A stretch of 11,239 nt of DNA from Dunaliella salina. Its lineage: Eukaryota > Chlorophyta > Chlorophyceae > Chlamydomonadales > Dunaliellaceae. The stretch's first letter is position 1, and each line of letters begins with the position of its first letter. Made by a program: the position numbers and the translations under genes. Shown here in pieces: positions 1 to 6,968 of the stretch. The DNA lies in NCBI GenBank assembly GCA_002284615.2, contig MU069608.1, positions 235,960 through 247,198 of the forward strand. The letters are read 5' to 3'. The notes under the pieces were generated by a model. It ran no database searches and was not told where the DNA came from. It saw nothing but the letters and a program-made list of their open reading frames with translations.

Positions 1-82
<82 letters not shown>
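1..82. repeat. (TG)41 microsatellite at left edge
   Basis: An uninterrupted TG dinucleotide run forms the left edge of the window, and its true length may be greater than shown. The right edge also ends in (TG)n. This suggests the window ends where an assembly stopped in simple repeats. Confidence 0.98.
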
Positions 83-85
<3 letters not shown>

Positions 86-1140
86 TGTTAGATTCAAGTA
101 TTGCGAAAAGAAAATTCTTTTCAAAGCACTTACACTTACTTTTCTGAAAGTTTAAAGAGACTTTGCTTTCCTTCACTGTTCCAAATGGCAATCGGCGATG
201 CAGCTAGCTGCATGGTTCTCATATTTTTTTTTCAGGAAGAGCGAGAGGAAGAAGGTAGGTTTGGGGTCTTTGGAATAAACTTTCTGAGGGAAACTTGGCA
301 AGGACTGTGGCGTGGTCAGGGTAACAAGTGAACGGGCGCATGTATCCTTTCTTGGCCCATTCCATCATGTTCCTCCCTCGTCATCACAGGCAGGGTGGCA
401 AACGGAGAAGCCTGTGAAATTGGTTCCAAACTTATCAGTGTTGGCCCCCAAAACCCTGTCTCGAGCATGTTTGGATTAGATTAAACTAGATTACATATGG
501 AAACCTTCAACCAGACTGTTCAACAGATCAAAGATTTTTTGGTTGGACCGCGCTGGCAATAGCAAATTCACAAGCTTCAACATGAAAATGAGGAGCTTTT
601 TTGTTGCGTTGCGAGAAGAAATTAGAAATGACTTGGTCACTCAGATGTTGGCACAAGAAAGGTTGTGCAAATGAAAAATCACTAGACAGGGTCCAGACAA
701 GCTCGGGGTATTTTGGCTCAAAGCACAGGTAAGGTCACACGCTATATCCGCTTTCAAGGGCAGCTGAGCGGAAACACACAGGTCTGTAACCAAACCAGAC
801 TAAGAAATTGGATGCATTGCTCAAAACTCAGATTACAAGGTTACAATACTCAAAACTCAGGCACAGCATTTCAAGCAAGCAGACACAAACTGGGCTCAAA
901 GCACAGATTCACTCTCAACACATGGAATGGACATGTACCCCATCTTGTATCTGTCCACATGAGCGATGATCACACACGGGTAATTTCAACTTCCCAAGAG
1001 GCAATTCTTACGTTAAGAGTGTGAGCTCTCAGTCTAAATCTGCTGACATTCTGCATGACATGCTGAGATGAATCTAGATGCAGGTATCCTGGCGTCCTGA
1101 TAGGCTTGCGCACGTCTGATCAAACGGCAAAGCAAAAAAC
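83..1140. other. no recognisable gene
   Basis: I see no protein family here on either strand. The longest open stretch is 103 codons on the plus strand (713-1024). It has no recognisable domain and consists partly of short recurring words (ctcaaagcacag at about 718 and 896; ctcaaaactcag at about 821 and 850), which argues for chance openness. The segment is the flank downstream of the minus-strand LINE's 3' end. Confidence 0.6.
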
Positions 1141-1151
1141 GTTTGATAAGT

Positions 1152-1168
1152 GTTTGTTTGTTTGTTTG
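1152..1168 (-). repeat. (CAAA)n tail of copy B
   Basis: On the plus strand this reads as four TTTG units. On the element's strand it is a (CAAA)n tail lying just after the pyrimidine-rich 3' UTR end, which finishes in ttcttttcac. Short tandem tails of this kind are typical LINE 3' termini and set the downstream boundary. Confidence 0.75.
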
Positions 1169-1307
1169 TGAAAAGAAAAGGAAAGCTTATGCAAGCTAAA
1201 GGCTGCTTGCATTAAGGGAAGAACCCCTAACAAAAGTTAGAGGCCTCACCAGGGGGCCCTCTACCTAAACTAGACAAAACTAGCCTAGGAGAGAGCAAGA
1301 GACAAAA
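1169..1307 (-). other. 3' UTR of copy B
   Basis: This non-coding stretch lies between the polyprotein stop (TAG at 1310-1308) and the CAAA tail. Its last bases on the minus strand are pyrimidine-rich and end in ttcac. The other copy (5866-5989) ends its 3' UTR the same way, which supports a shared recognition end. Confidence 0.55.
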
Positions 1308-1535
1308 CTAATGGGGAGCCGGAGGATTGCTTGCCATGCCCCTGAGCACTCGGACTCTCCTTCTTCCATCCTCAGCCGCCACTGCACGCCCAACAACCCC
1401 CCTCCCAGATGCCCCTTGAGAGTAAAGTGCATGTCTAGTGTTAATGACCATCATGATGGTGGATAGTCTTTGGATGGCATGGTCCCTAAGCTGGGATGCT
1501 AGCGATTTAGCTTTTTGTTTGGTCAGGCCCAGATT
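1308..1535 (-). pseudogene. C-terminal tail of copy B polyprotein
   Basis: A 75-codon minus-strand segment ends in SNPPAPH followed by TAG. Copy A ends almost identically, in ASNPPDPH followed by TGA. The segment begins with NLGLTKQKAKSLA, which aligns with ELGLDTYKATKLARKL of copy A. A conserved helical tail after the PD-(D/E)XK nuclease is therefore visible in both copies. Between this segment and the nuclease the frame changes inside an AT-rich hairpin (1532-1559). A third-frame stretch reading VIGVGGTIYNDYTL matches LLGVGGVVYIPHTL of copy A. The role of the tail is unknown. Confidence 0.72.
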
Positions 1536-1559
1536 TATAATGTATAATCATTATAAATC
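1532..1559. repeat. AT-rich inverted repeat, 11-bp arms
   Basis: The arms gatttataatg (1532-1542) and cattataaatc (1549-1559) flank a 6-nt loop. They sit where the copy B reading frame shifts, so the hairpin may mark the site of a small rearrangement. It could also be chance in AT-rich coding sequence. Confidence 0.6.
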
Positions 1560-1575
1560 GTGCCGCCCACACCAA

Positions 1576-2340
1576 TCACAAAGTCACTTTGTTATTCCTG
1601 TGTGGGTTTCTTAAGCTGCGTGTTTTAAGTCTGTTTATGATGTGGGAATGTTGAGCCTGCACATGTTCTAAAGTTATGAAGGGATTTGCGACAGGGCAGA
1701 ATTTAAGTTCAATGAGGTGGATGTCCCTATCTTGTGGGGGGATCTTGGAAGGATCGAGGTGGGCTTGTCTGCCTGGGATAGGGCGCACAAAGAGAGCATC
1801 AGGGCGGCTTTGGTGCCGTGCAGGTGAGGCAATGCCATTTCGGAAAACCCAGGCTGGAATAGCTTGAGAGATGTTTTCAGGGACTTGTATGCCTTGATCC
1901 AGAAGTTTGTCATGGTTGCAACCATCCATGCTAATGAGGGATGAGCCATATCGGCCTTTACTGAGGGCTTCTACACAAAGACTAAGGGCCGCATTGTGTC
2001 TGTTGGCGTGCATCCCACTCGTTGTTGGATTGATGCACTTAAGCAGAACGTGATAAATGTTGTCTGTATTAGCACAGAGTGGGCATGTATCAGAACTGAA
2101 AAAGTTGAAGTTTAAGGCATGACTCTGTGTGGACAGTGTATCTGTTCGATACTTAATAAGGTTTATTTGTTGTTTAAGGGTAATATTTGGATTTTTCTCC
2201 TTGTTTGCAAGTTGAGATATTGGGTTGTGAGCTTCAGTGTTTGCATTTGTGGTGGGTGGTGTGGCATTGCTGAGCTTCTGCCATCTCTGGTAATGGAAGC
2301 CAGAGGTGTTAGCAGAGCCAAGTTTGTGTTTCTTGTGCAT
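1576..2340 (-). pseudogene. CCHC zinc knuckle and PD-(D/E)XK endonuclease of copy B
   Basis: This 254-codon minus-strand open stretch contains a zinc knuckle, C86-x2-C89-x7-H97-x4-C102 (CPLCANTDNIYHVLLKC), as found near the C-termini of many LINE ORF2 proteins. It is followed by a restriction-like nuclease signature. RPD at residues 179-181 supplies P-D, and IELKFC supplies E211-x-K213 at the end of a hydrophobic strand, giving PD-x29-E-x-K. By family knowledge such a domain would cleave target DNA for target-primed reverse transcription. Copy A carries the matching strand as HLVEVKYC. The nominal start is an internal methionine created by a frameshift from the preceding RNase H segment near 2340. 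The stop at 1576 is also due to frame loss, because the tail continues in other frames. Confidence 0.8.
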
Positions 2341-2810
2341 GTGTACACATGTGTTTCAAGTTTGTCGCTCAGGTTGGTGAGATAGTGTATCGGGAAAGTG
2401 TGGGAGCGGTGCATGCCATTATTTTGTGTGGAAGAGGTCTTCAATGAAAGCCAATAAAAAATGTGGAAAGGGTTCCTGGCATCTGGAAGTGCAATGTCTA
2501 TGGTGTGAGAGAGGGCTGCGGTGTGAGCGCAAGCGTCAGCCCCCTCATTTCCTATAATGCCAGATAAGGCTTTAACTTTGTAAAAATGGATAGGGTGAGG
2601 GGAGTGTTCTAATACGGTTGATATTGCATGGATGAGCTCTGCATGTAGGTGATACCTCATGCACATGGGATGAAGGGTTTGATTTGAAATTTGAAAGAGG
2701 CAGGATGCACTATCAGTGGCAATTTCAGTTTGCTCGTGTTGGAGTGCCACAAGGATACCCACGAGTTCTGCTCTAGTGATGATATTGGTAGGCCATGGCC
2801 ATTGGGTTTT
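2341..2810 (-). pseudogene. RNase H domain, C-terminal half (copy B)
   Basis: The reading continues the RNase H domain in a different frame from its N-terminal half. TRAEL gives the catalytic Glu (codon 2768-2766), ATDSASC the second Asp (near 2714), and GNEGADACA the last Asp (near 2537). The usual His of the VKAHxGxxGNE motif is absent: the sequence reads VKALSGIIGNE. The domain would degrade the RNA of the RNA-DNA hybrid. Loss of His plus frame breaks on both sides make it inactive. The same frame runs on to 2163, but from about 2340 the family signal moves to the frame holding the zinc knuckle. Confidence 0.82.
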
Positions 2811-3139
2811 ATGTGCAGTTGCAAGTGTTGGGAGGGTGGAGCTGTGTCCCTTCCAGGTTTGTAAACACCTGAGCCAGAGAGTGGTGGGGAGCCGTCACCT
2901 TTGTGTTTAATAACACTGCCGTCAGTGCAGGTGATTTCCCTCCAGTCCTTGATTTTAGGTGCGAACATTCTTTTGTAGTTGTCAGGGATGAAGGCTGTCC
3001 TTGCCTGAGGGCACTTGTGTGAGCAGCTATGAATGTCAGGGGGAGTTATTGGAATTTTTGCTTCCAAGTGTTTGATGCAAGGTGTTGGTAGGCACGCAGT
3101 GGCACGGCAGGATTTGAAGGATCTAAGGGTAGCCAACAT
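2811..3139 (-). pseudogene. RNase H domain, N-terminal half with upstream linker (copy B)
   Basis: The segment contains ITCTDGSVIK, the first-strand RNase H motif with the first catalytic Asp (codon near 2923-2921), then SGSGVYKPG for the second strand. About 70 residues of linker precede it, ending in FAPKIKDWREI. In canonical LINEs the reverse transcriptase would lie just upstream of such a linker, but here the upstream sequence is the methyltransferase-like frame instead. A frameshift between about 2886 and 2815 separates this half from the catalytic Glu. Confidence 0.75.
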
Positions 3140-3212
3140 GCTTCTGGAGCATCTTGCTTTATATCTTGTTGGAGGAGCTGGAACCAGTCTTTGTTTGTGC
3201 TATCTAGCATTA

Positions 3213-4271
3213 CTCTGCATCAAGGTTCCACACAACAATGAGTTGCATAGGTTAGGAAGGTGGGGTAGGATTGGGTATGGTACCAAACCAGTGTTGTGGA
3301 GCCTGGAAATAAAATTTTCTTGTACGGGATTTGGCAAGCACTTTTGCAACATCTGGGTATTGTTTGAGCCAGCTCATTTACGCGTTGCAGCTGAAGCCTC
3401 TCCAGTGGGGCAGGATCATGAAGGTGGCGACTGAATCTGTGCTTCAGAGGGAGGAATGCACTGCATGGCTCAGGAGTTTAAACATTGTTTCATCAATATG
3501 TGGGGGATGGCAGAAGGAGACGCCAGTGTAGTGCACAGAGAGGGCGTCTGTGTGCGCCCCAAAGACCTGGTCTCGGTAGTTTGTACTGAAATAGGTGTCG
3601 TAGGTATGTCCAAAATCAAGAGGGCTGGAATACCCCTCTACTGAGACCATGCACCACTTCTGCTGGGCTGATCGTATGTGGGGGGGAGTAATAAACATGT
3701 TTGAATTGAAAACCTTTTTGCTCTGATCGAAATGTTTTTTTTGAGCCTTTTGGCGAGAGAGCAAACCCATAATTTCAGTTGCTGAATCCTGGACAGGGGG
3801 CTGAATGGTGGCATGGATGCCTGCTCTTTTGGCTGCTTCATAGGCTTCAAGCAGGGTCATGAGCCTGTGTACAGTGAGCATGCCAGCGCACTTGCCATTG
3901 GCAATGTAAATACAGGCGCATTTAGAGATGGTTACCTCTGGCATTTGTGTTTCCATGGCAACCTCATCAGTTGTGTCCGAGTGAAGAGTTTTCTCCATGA
4001 GGTCAACATTTCTAATTATAATTTCACATTGCCTTGTTGGCATGATATCTGTCTGGGGATTGGTAGGTTGGAAGTCAAAGGTGACATTTTTGCGAATGGC
4101 GCAACCGGTAGTTGAGATCCATGAGGATTCAGAAAGGCTCTGAGGATTGCCTTCAAAGCCTAGATTGTCCAGGTCCATATCGATGGCCAAGGGGTCTTCT
4201 ACAACCTCTGGTCGCTCCTCAGCGTCAAAGGCTTGCACATGAGCATCCAGGTCTGGGTGTATTTGTAACAT
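3213..4271 (-). pseudogene. adenine-methyltransferase-like domain of copy B
   Basis: An open frame of 275 codons from an ATG at 4271 ends in TGA (3444-3446). The same frame still looks coding past further stops at 3378-3380, 3252-3254 and 3210-3212. The order of motifs resembles phage-type Dam-like N6-adenine methyltransferases: ITPP (residues 194-197), PLDFGHTYDTYF, a DAL triplet at 242-244, YTGVSFCHPPH with H-P-P-H at 255-258 in place of (D/N)PP(Y/F), then FMILPHW, FYFQAPQHWFG and LIVVWNLD after the first stop. No clear SAM-binding glycine loop is visible, so activity is doubtful and the assignment is tentative. Dam-like domains are known in DIRS retroelements but I know of no established case in a LINE. 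The frame upstream of the ATG (EWHPKWEAEE) runs on from the PHD segment after one shift, so the ATG is probably internal. Confidence 0.45.
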
Positions 4272-4287
4272 TTCTTCAGCTTCCCAT

Positions 4288-4625
4288 TTAGGATGCCACT
4301 CTACAGATCATTTCACAGCCTTCAGAGAAATTTATCCTTTCCGCTTTTTTGGAGTCTGACAGGGATGCGCAGGCAGGGCAGTCCCAGTGCTCATTTTGTT
4401 CGAACAGTGCCCGGTCATTTAGGGAGCATGCTTTGACATCTATGAGACAGTCCCAGTGGTATGTACGGTGGCAGGTATCACAGGTGGGCATATCTTCATG
4501 GATTTGACTTTCAAAGGTGTTTTCTTTGCTTAATGGGCTCCAGCAAAGCTGGCAACACGGGTCTGCTTTAGTTCTTCTTGGTACATGCTTTGAAGAGGCC
4601 ACTTCCAGCCCATCATCGGATGGGT
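4288..4625 (-). pseudogene. PHD-type zinc finger segment of copy B
   Basis: About 110 residues carry a C4HC3-like pattern: CQLC, then CDTC, then H-x2-C in TYHWDCL, then WDCPAC. The Trp two residues before the last Cys pair is characteristic of PHD fingers. Such fingers usually read histone tails, so in a retroelement it might guide integration or regulate expression, which is inference. The segment is open upstream (PSDDGLEVASSKHVP) towards the APE segment in a shifted frame. Downstream (CEMICRV) it is continued by EWHPKW in another frame near 4305. It is therefore an internal part of one polyprotein, not a separate gene. A RING-variant fold is the main alternative. Confidence 0.72.
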
Positions 4626-5053
4626 GTGCTGCTATTATGGGTGTTCATGATGGATTCAATCTCTGCTTGCATCTGACCTCTTGAGCCCACGTGTTCTGGA
4701 GAGCTGCCTGAGGGCCAATATGTACCAATGATTAGGAAGCTCGAGTATTGACTTTTGAGGATAACGGAGGCGTGCCTGCCATTTGGATCTAGGCTGACAT
4801 CAGAGCAGTTGGTCGAGAGAGCCATGTCTGTGCGAACACAGATGATAGCCCCACCGTCTTTGTTGTAGGCAGGCCACCACATATATTGTTTGAGTAAGTT
4901 AAGCCACGCTCGATGTTTGTTGCTCTTTTTGAACTTGATTTCTGTGAGCACTAGGACATCTGGATTGTGCGTAGCAATGGCATGTCCCAAGTCCAAATGG
5001 CTAGTAAACAGGCCTCTAACATTCATGGTCGTGAATTTGAGCTTTGTGATCAT
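4613..5053 (-). pseudogene. APE-type endonuclease, N-terminal half (copy B)
   Basis: The domain begins at MITKLKFTTMNVRGL, which is the N-terminal Asn motif. It continues with DVLVLTEIKF containing the catalytic Glu, then GGAIICV, RHASVIL and LIIGTYWPSG, the YxPS-type motif. This is the order of the exonuclease-endonuclease-phosphatase fold that nicks target DNA in LINEs. It stops (TGA at 4613-4615) about 30 residues after YWPSG, just where the GDFN motif should appear. The SDH catalytic His is also absent, so roughly half of the domain is deleted. The open frame extends upstream through a Pro-rich linker and the minisatellite to 5434. That extension is translated repeat rather than a domain. 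Confidence 0.85.
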
Positions 5054-5104
5054 ATTATTGAAGTGAGGTTGGGGAGGAGCTTGGTGCTTGCTACGATGGC
5101 TGTT

Positions 5105-5191
5105 TTCATCGGCACAGGTTGGTGGAGTGGGCGGAGAGGGGGCAGTACTACTGCCCCCTCTCCGCCCACTCCACCAACCTGTGCCGATGAA
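5105..5191. repeat. 87-bp perfect palindrome
   Basis: The 43-bp arms 5105-5147 and 5149-5191 are exact reverse complements around a single C at 5148. The arms contain tggtggagtggg, ggcggagaggg and the cacaggttggtggagtg unit that also occurs in the adjacent minisatellite in one orientation. Both strands therefore encode nearly the same Pro/Thr-rich peptide (APSPPTPPTCADE). It would form a very stable hairpin in single-stranded DNA or RNA. Confidence 0.97.
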
Positions 5192-5531
5192 GTGGTAGTG
5201 TAATTGTTTGCAGAGGGTGGGGACTGTAAAGACTAGTAGTGTAATTGTTTGCAGAGGGTGGGGACTGTAAAGAGTAGTAGTGTAATTGTGTGCACTCCAC
5301 CAACCTGTGCCGATGAAGTAGTAGTGTAATTGTGTGCACTCCACCAACTGTAGTAGTGTAATTGTGTGCACTCCAGTAGTGTAATTGTGTGCACTCCACC
5401 AAATGTAGTAGTGCAATTGTGTGCACTCCACCAACCTGTGCCGATGAAGTAGTAGTGTAATTGTGTGCAGAGGGTGGGGACTGTAAAGACTAGTAGTGTA
5501 ATTGTTTGCAGAGGGTGGGGACTGTAAAGAG
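5191..5531. repeat. mosaic minisatellite, nine cores
   Basis: Nine copies of a core, agtgtaattgtktgca, occur with the taattgt word at 5201, 5242, 5283, 5328, 5359, 5382, 5414 (as caattgt), 5458 and 5499. Spacing is 23 to 45 bases. Each core is followed by one of two alternative arms. Arm A is gagggtggggactgtaaaga and is seen after cores 1, 2, 8 and 9. Arm B is ctccaccaacctgtgccgat, full-length or truncated, and is seen after cores 3 to 7. It lies just upstream of the APE segment on the minus strand. It could be a LINE 5' monomer array with promoter function, or a minisatellite expanded inside coding sequence. Confidence 0.93.
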
Positions 5532-5865
5532 GTGTGTTTGATAGTGTGTTATAAGTTTGCTCTGGATTAATGTGCAAATAAGGTTCTTGTGTTGGCAGCT
5601 CAGGTGCGATTGGTGTTTGAATATCTGGAGTTTCAAGTCAAACATATGAGCATTCTGGTTAAGACTTCCTGGGCCATTTTCTCAGCTTGCTTACTTCAAG
5701 AACCTCTGCTTTACGTGGTAATATGAGCGCATGTTTCTCAACAGTTGACATTTCTATACGCATTTTTTCGAAGACTTGTCTAGTTCCAGGTCTGTGTTTC
5801 CGTTCAGTTGCCCTCGTGGGCAGATATAGCAATGTAACCTTACATTACCTTAATCAGGCGCAATT
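5532..5865 (-). other. possible decayed coding segment between copies A and B
   Basis: No confident gene is present. On the minus strand one frame reads about 90 codons from about 5828 to the minisatellite, interrupted by only two stops (near 5667 and 5646). It has a charged stretch (RQVFEKMRIEMSTVEKHALI) and a Pro-rich stretch (TPIAPELPTQEP). It might be the N-terminal region of copy B's polyprotein or an ORF1 remnant, but no domain is recognisable. A short palindrome, aatgtaa-cc-ttacatt (5831-5846), lies at the outer end, close to the 3' end of copy A. Confidence 0.3.
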
Positions 5866-5989
5866 GTGAAGAAAGAAAGAAAAACTACGCAGGCAGTGAA
5901 AACACTCCCCACATCAATTAAGGAAAAGGGGATACCTAGGGCCTAGGCACCGTGTATCCTCTTCACCGAGAGAAAACAGAAGAAAGAAG
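5866..5989 (-). other. 3' UTR of copy A
   Basis: This is the non-coding stretch between the TGA of copy A (5990-5992) and a pyrimidine-rich end that finishes on the minus strand in ctttctttcttcac. That end resembles the 3' UTR end of copy B (ttttcttttcac). No CAAA tail follows, so the tail may be eroded or cut by the next element. Confidence 0.5.
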
Positions 5990-6355
5990 TCAGTGGGGAT
6001 CAGGAGGGTTACTAGCAGTATCCCGTGCCTGACCTTGTTGAGAGTTGAAGAAAGTTTTCTCAATAGCGCGTNTGGTGCTGGCAAGTTTGTAGGCATACAG
6101 GACAGAATGAGCATGAAGCTTCCGAGCAAGCTTGGTGGCCTTGTAAGTGTCAAGACCAAGCTCCTTTAGAGGCTCCAATGTGTGTGGGATGTACACGACT
6201 CCTCCCACACCTAACAGGATAGTATGGAGGGTGACTTGAGCTGAGGCTCCAGAAAGATGACGACAAAGGTCGCGGTGCTGCTGCTTGGAGGCCTCAAGCT
6301 GGCTGTTGGGCCGTGTGTCCTCACAGTACTTGACTTCTACAAGGTGGATGTTTCT
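5990..6355 (-). pseudogene. 5'-truncated PD-(D/E)XK nuclease and C-terminus (copy A)
   Basis: A minus-strand frame of 121 codons runs without interruption apart from one ambiguous base (N at 6072). It starts within the nuclease core, RNIHLVEVKYC, aligning with RDIHLIELKFC of copy B; E-V-K here corresponds to E-L-K there. It continues through QQHRDLCRHL, LLGVGGVVYIPHTL, ELGLDTYKATKLARKL and ends ASNPPDPH. Upstream of 6355 homology stops abruptly (TAG at 6356-6358), where the plus-strand LINE begins. It is a separate 5'-truncated insertion of the copy B family. Its longer open frame suggests it is younger than copy B. It confirms the full C-terminal sequence that copy B has only in three frames. 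Confidence 0.82.
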
Positions 6356-6356
6356 C

Positions 6357-6746
6357 TAATCTGGGTGGAGCACCTCATCATTAATGCCAGCAAATCAGAG
6401 GTGGTACACTTTAACTCCCAGGGACCTAGGTTGCCCACATTTAGAGTGGGTGGAGCTGCGCTGCAATGTAAGGAGAGCTTCAAGTATCGAGGTATGGTTT
6501 TCCACAAGGCGCTGAATATGGAGAAGTCCTCTGAGCATGTTGCTGGTGCTGTCATGGCTGCTTCTGGTCGCATTTCCCAATTTGTGCGTGATTATGAGTT
6601 GGATAGTAGTCTGAGGGCCGCCCTCTGGCTTGGGAAGACGTACTTGGTTCCGGCAGCTATGTATGGCAGCCAGGTCTGGGCTACTGTTTTTTTGCAACAG
6701 GATTCAGTGTTCAAAAGTGATCTGCAGGTCAGGCACTTGGGTTTTT
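6357..6746 (+). pseudogene. LINE reverse transcriptase C-terminal (thumb) region
   Basis: This plus-strand segment encodes the part of a non-LTR reverse transcriptase after the active site. INASKSEVVHFNS is the Lys-containing motif after the YxDD box, followed by SFKYRGMVF (the FKYLG motif), a run of Ala-rich helices, and LVPAAMYGSQVWA (the PxxLYGSEVW motif). The frame is nominally open from 6257, but 6257-6355 is antisense to copy A and is not part of this element. The catalytic core is missing, so this copy is 5'-truncated. The frame is lost at a T7 run (6742-6748); the family pattern HLxFLKRILGVK is restored if one T is disregarded. The family differs from copies A and B because its C-terminus has no PD-(D/E)XK domain. 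Confidence 0.85.
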
Positions 6747-6968
6747 TTGAAGCGCATTCTAGGGGTGAAGCGCTCCACTTCCAACTGAGCAGTTCTGCGA
6801 GAGTGTGGACATGAGCCTCTGCAATTCAATTGGTTTAGAGGCGTGGTAAAGGTGTATAACAGCATGCTGAGCAGCAATGGCAACACTCTCCGCAAGGTGA
6901 TTCAGGCTGACAATCAAATACACCCCAGAGCGATCCTATTAGGCTGCAAGAATTTGCTGAGGATTTGA
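6747..6968 (+). pseudogene. LINE ORF2 linker segment in a shifted frame
   Basis: After the T run the coding signal moves to a frame reading LKRILGVKRSTSN, a TGA (6786-6788), then AVLRECGHEPLQFNWFRG and YNSMLSSNGNTLRKVI. It ends at TGA (6966-6968). The pattern LRECGxEPLQFxWFRxxxxxYN is what one expects between the thumb and the C-terminal knuckle of this LINE type. The TGA probably replaces a Trp codon (TGG). The signal then passes to the next frame at about 6935 (RLQEFAEDLRLRL). Confidence 0.75.

Larger units (their letters stand above)
1149..5530 (-). mobile_element. APE + PHD + RNase H + PD-(D/E)XK LINE derivative (copy B), Dualen/RandI-like
   Basis: This is a decayed non-LTR retrotransposon in which each coding piece lies on the minus strand in the order expected of one polyprotein. 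The pieces are an APE endonuclease N-half, PHD finger, methyltransferase-like domain, RNase H, CCHC knuckle, PD-(D/E)XK nuclease, 3' UTR and (CAAA)n tail. APE together with a restriction-like nuclease is the published hallmark of Dualen/RandI elements, so the family assignment rests on architecture alone. No YxDD-type reverse transcriptase core is visible in any frame. The APE domain stops before its GDFN-type motif, so internal segments appear deleted. Frames switch at least six times and in-frame stops occur, so the copy is inactive. The 5' limit is uncertain: about 5530 if the minisatellite is the 5' end, or about 5850 if the weak frame beyond it belongs. Confidence 0.8.

Noticed and set aside
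713..1024. 103-codon plus-strand open frame as a gene
   Set aside because: It has no domain, repetitive short words and no supporting context.
1676..3531. plus-strand open frames across 1676-3531
   Set aside because: They are antisense to zinc-knuckle, nuclease, RNase H and methyltransferase-like segments that carry family motifs on the minus strand.
4967..5203. plus-strand open frame over the palindrome
   Set aside because: It reads the palindrome's second arm and antisense APE sequence. The resemblance to the minus-strand peptide comes from the inverted repeat.
5191..5531. CRISPR array
   Set aside because: The intervals between cores are themselves two recurring arms of variable length, not unique spacers, and the context is a eukaryotic retroelement.
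5148..5577. long overlapping minus-strand open frames with HTITLL/QLHYY repeats
   Set aside because: They are translations of the minisatellite in different frames. Openness reflects the repeat's lack of stops, not a repeat protein.
6257..6355. N-terminal third of the plus-strand open frame 6257-6814 as reverse transcriptase
   Set aside because: The minus strand of this stretch encodes the conserved nuclease core of copy A (HLVEVKYC, QQHRDLCRHL), so the plus reading is antisense.
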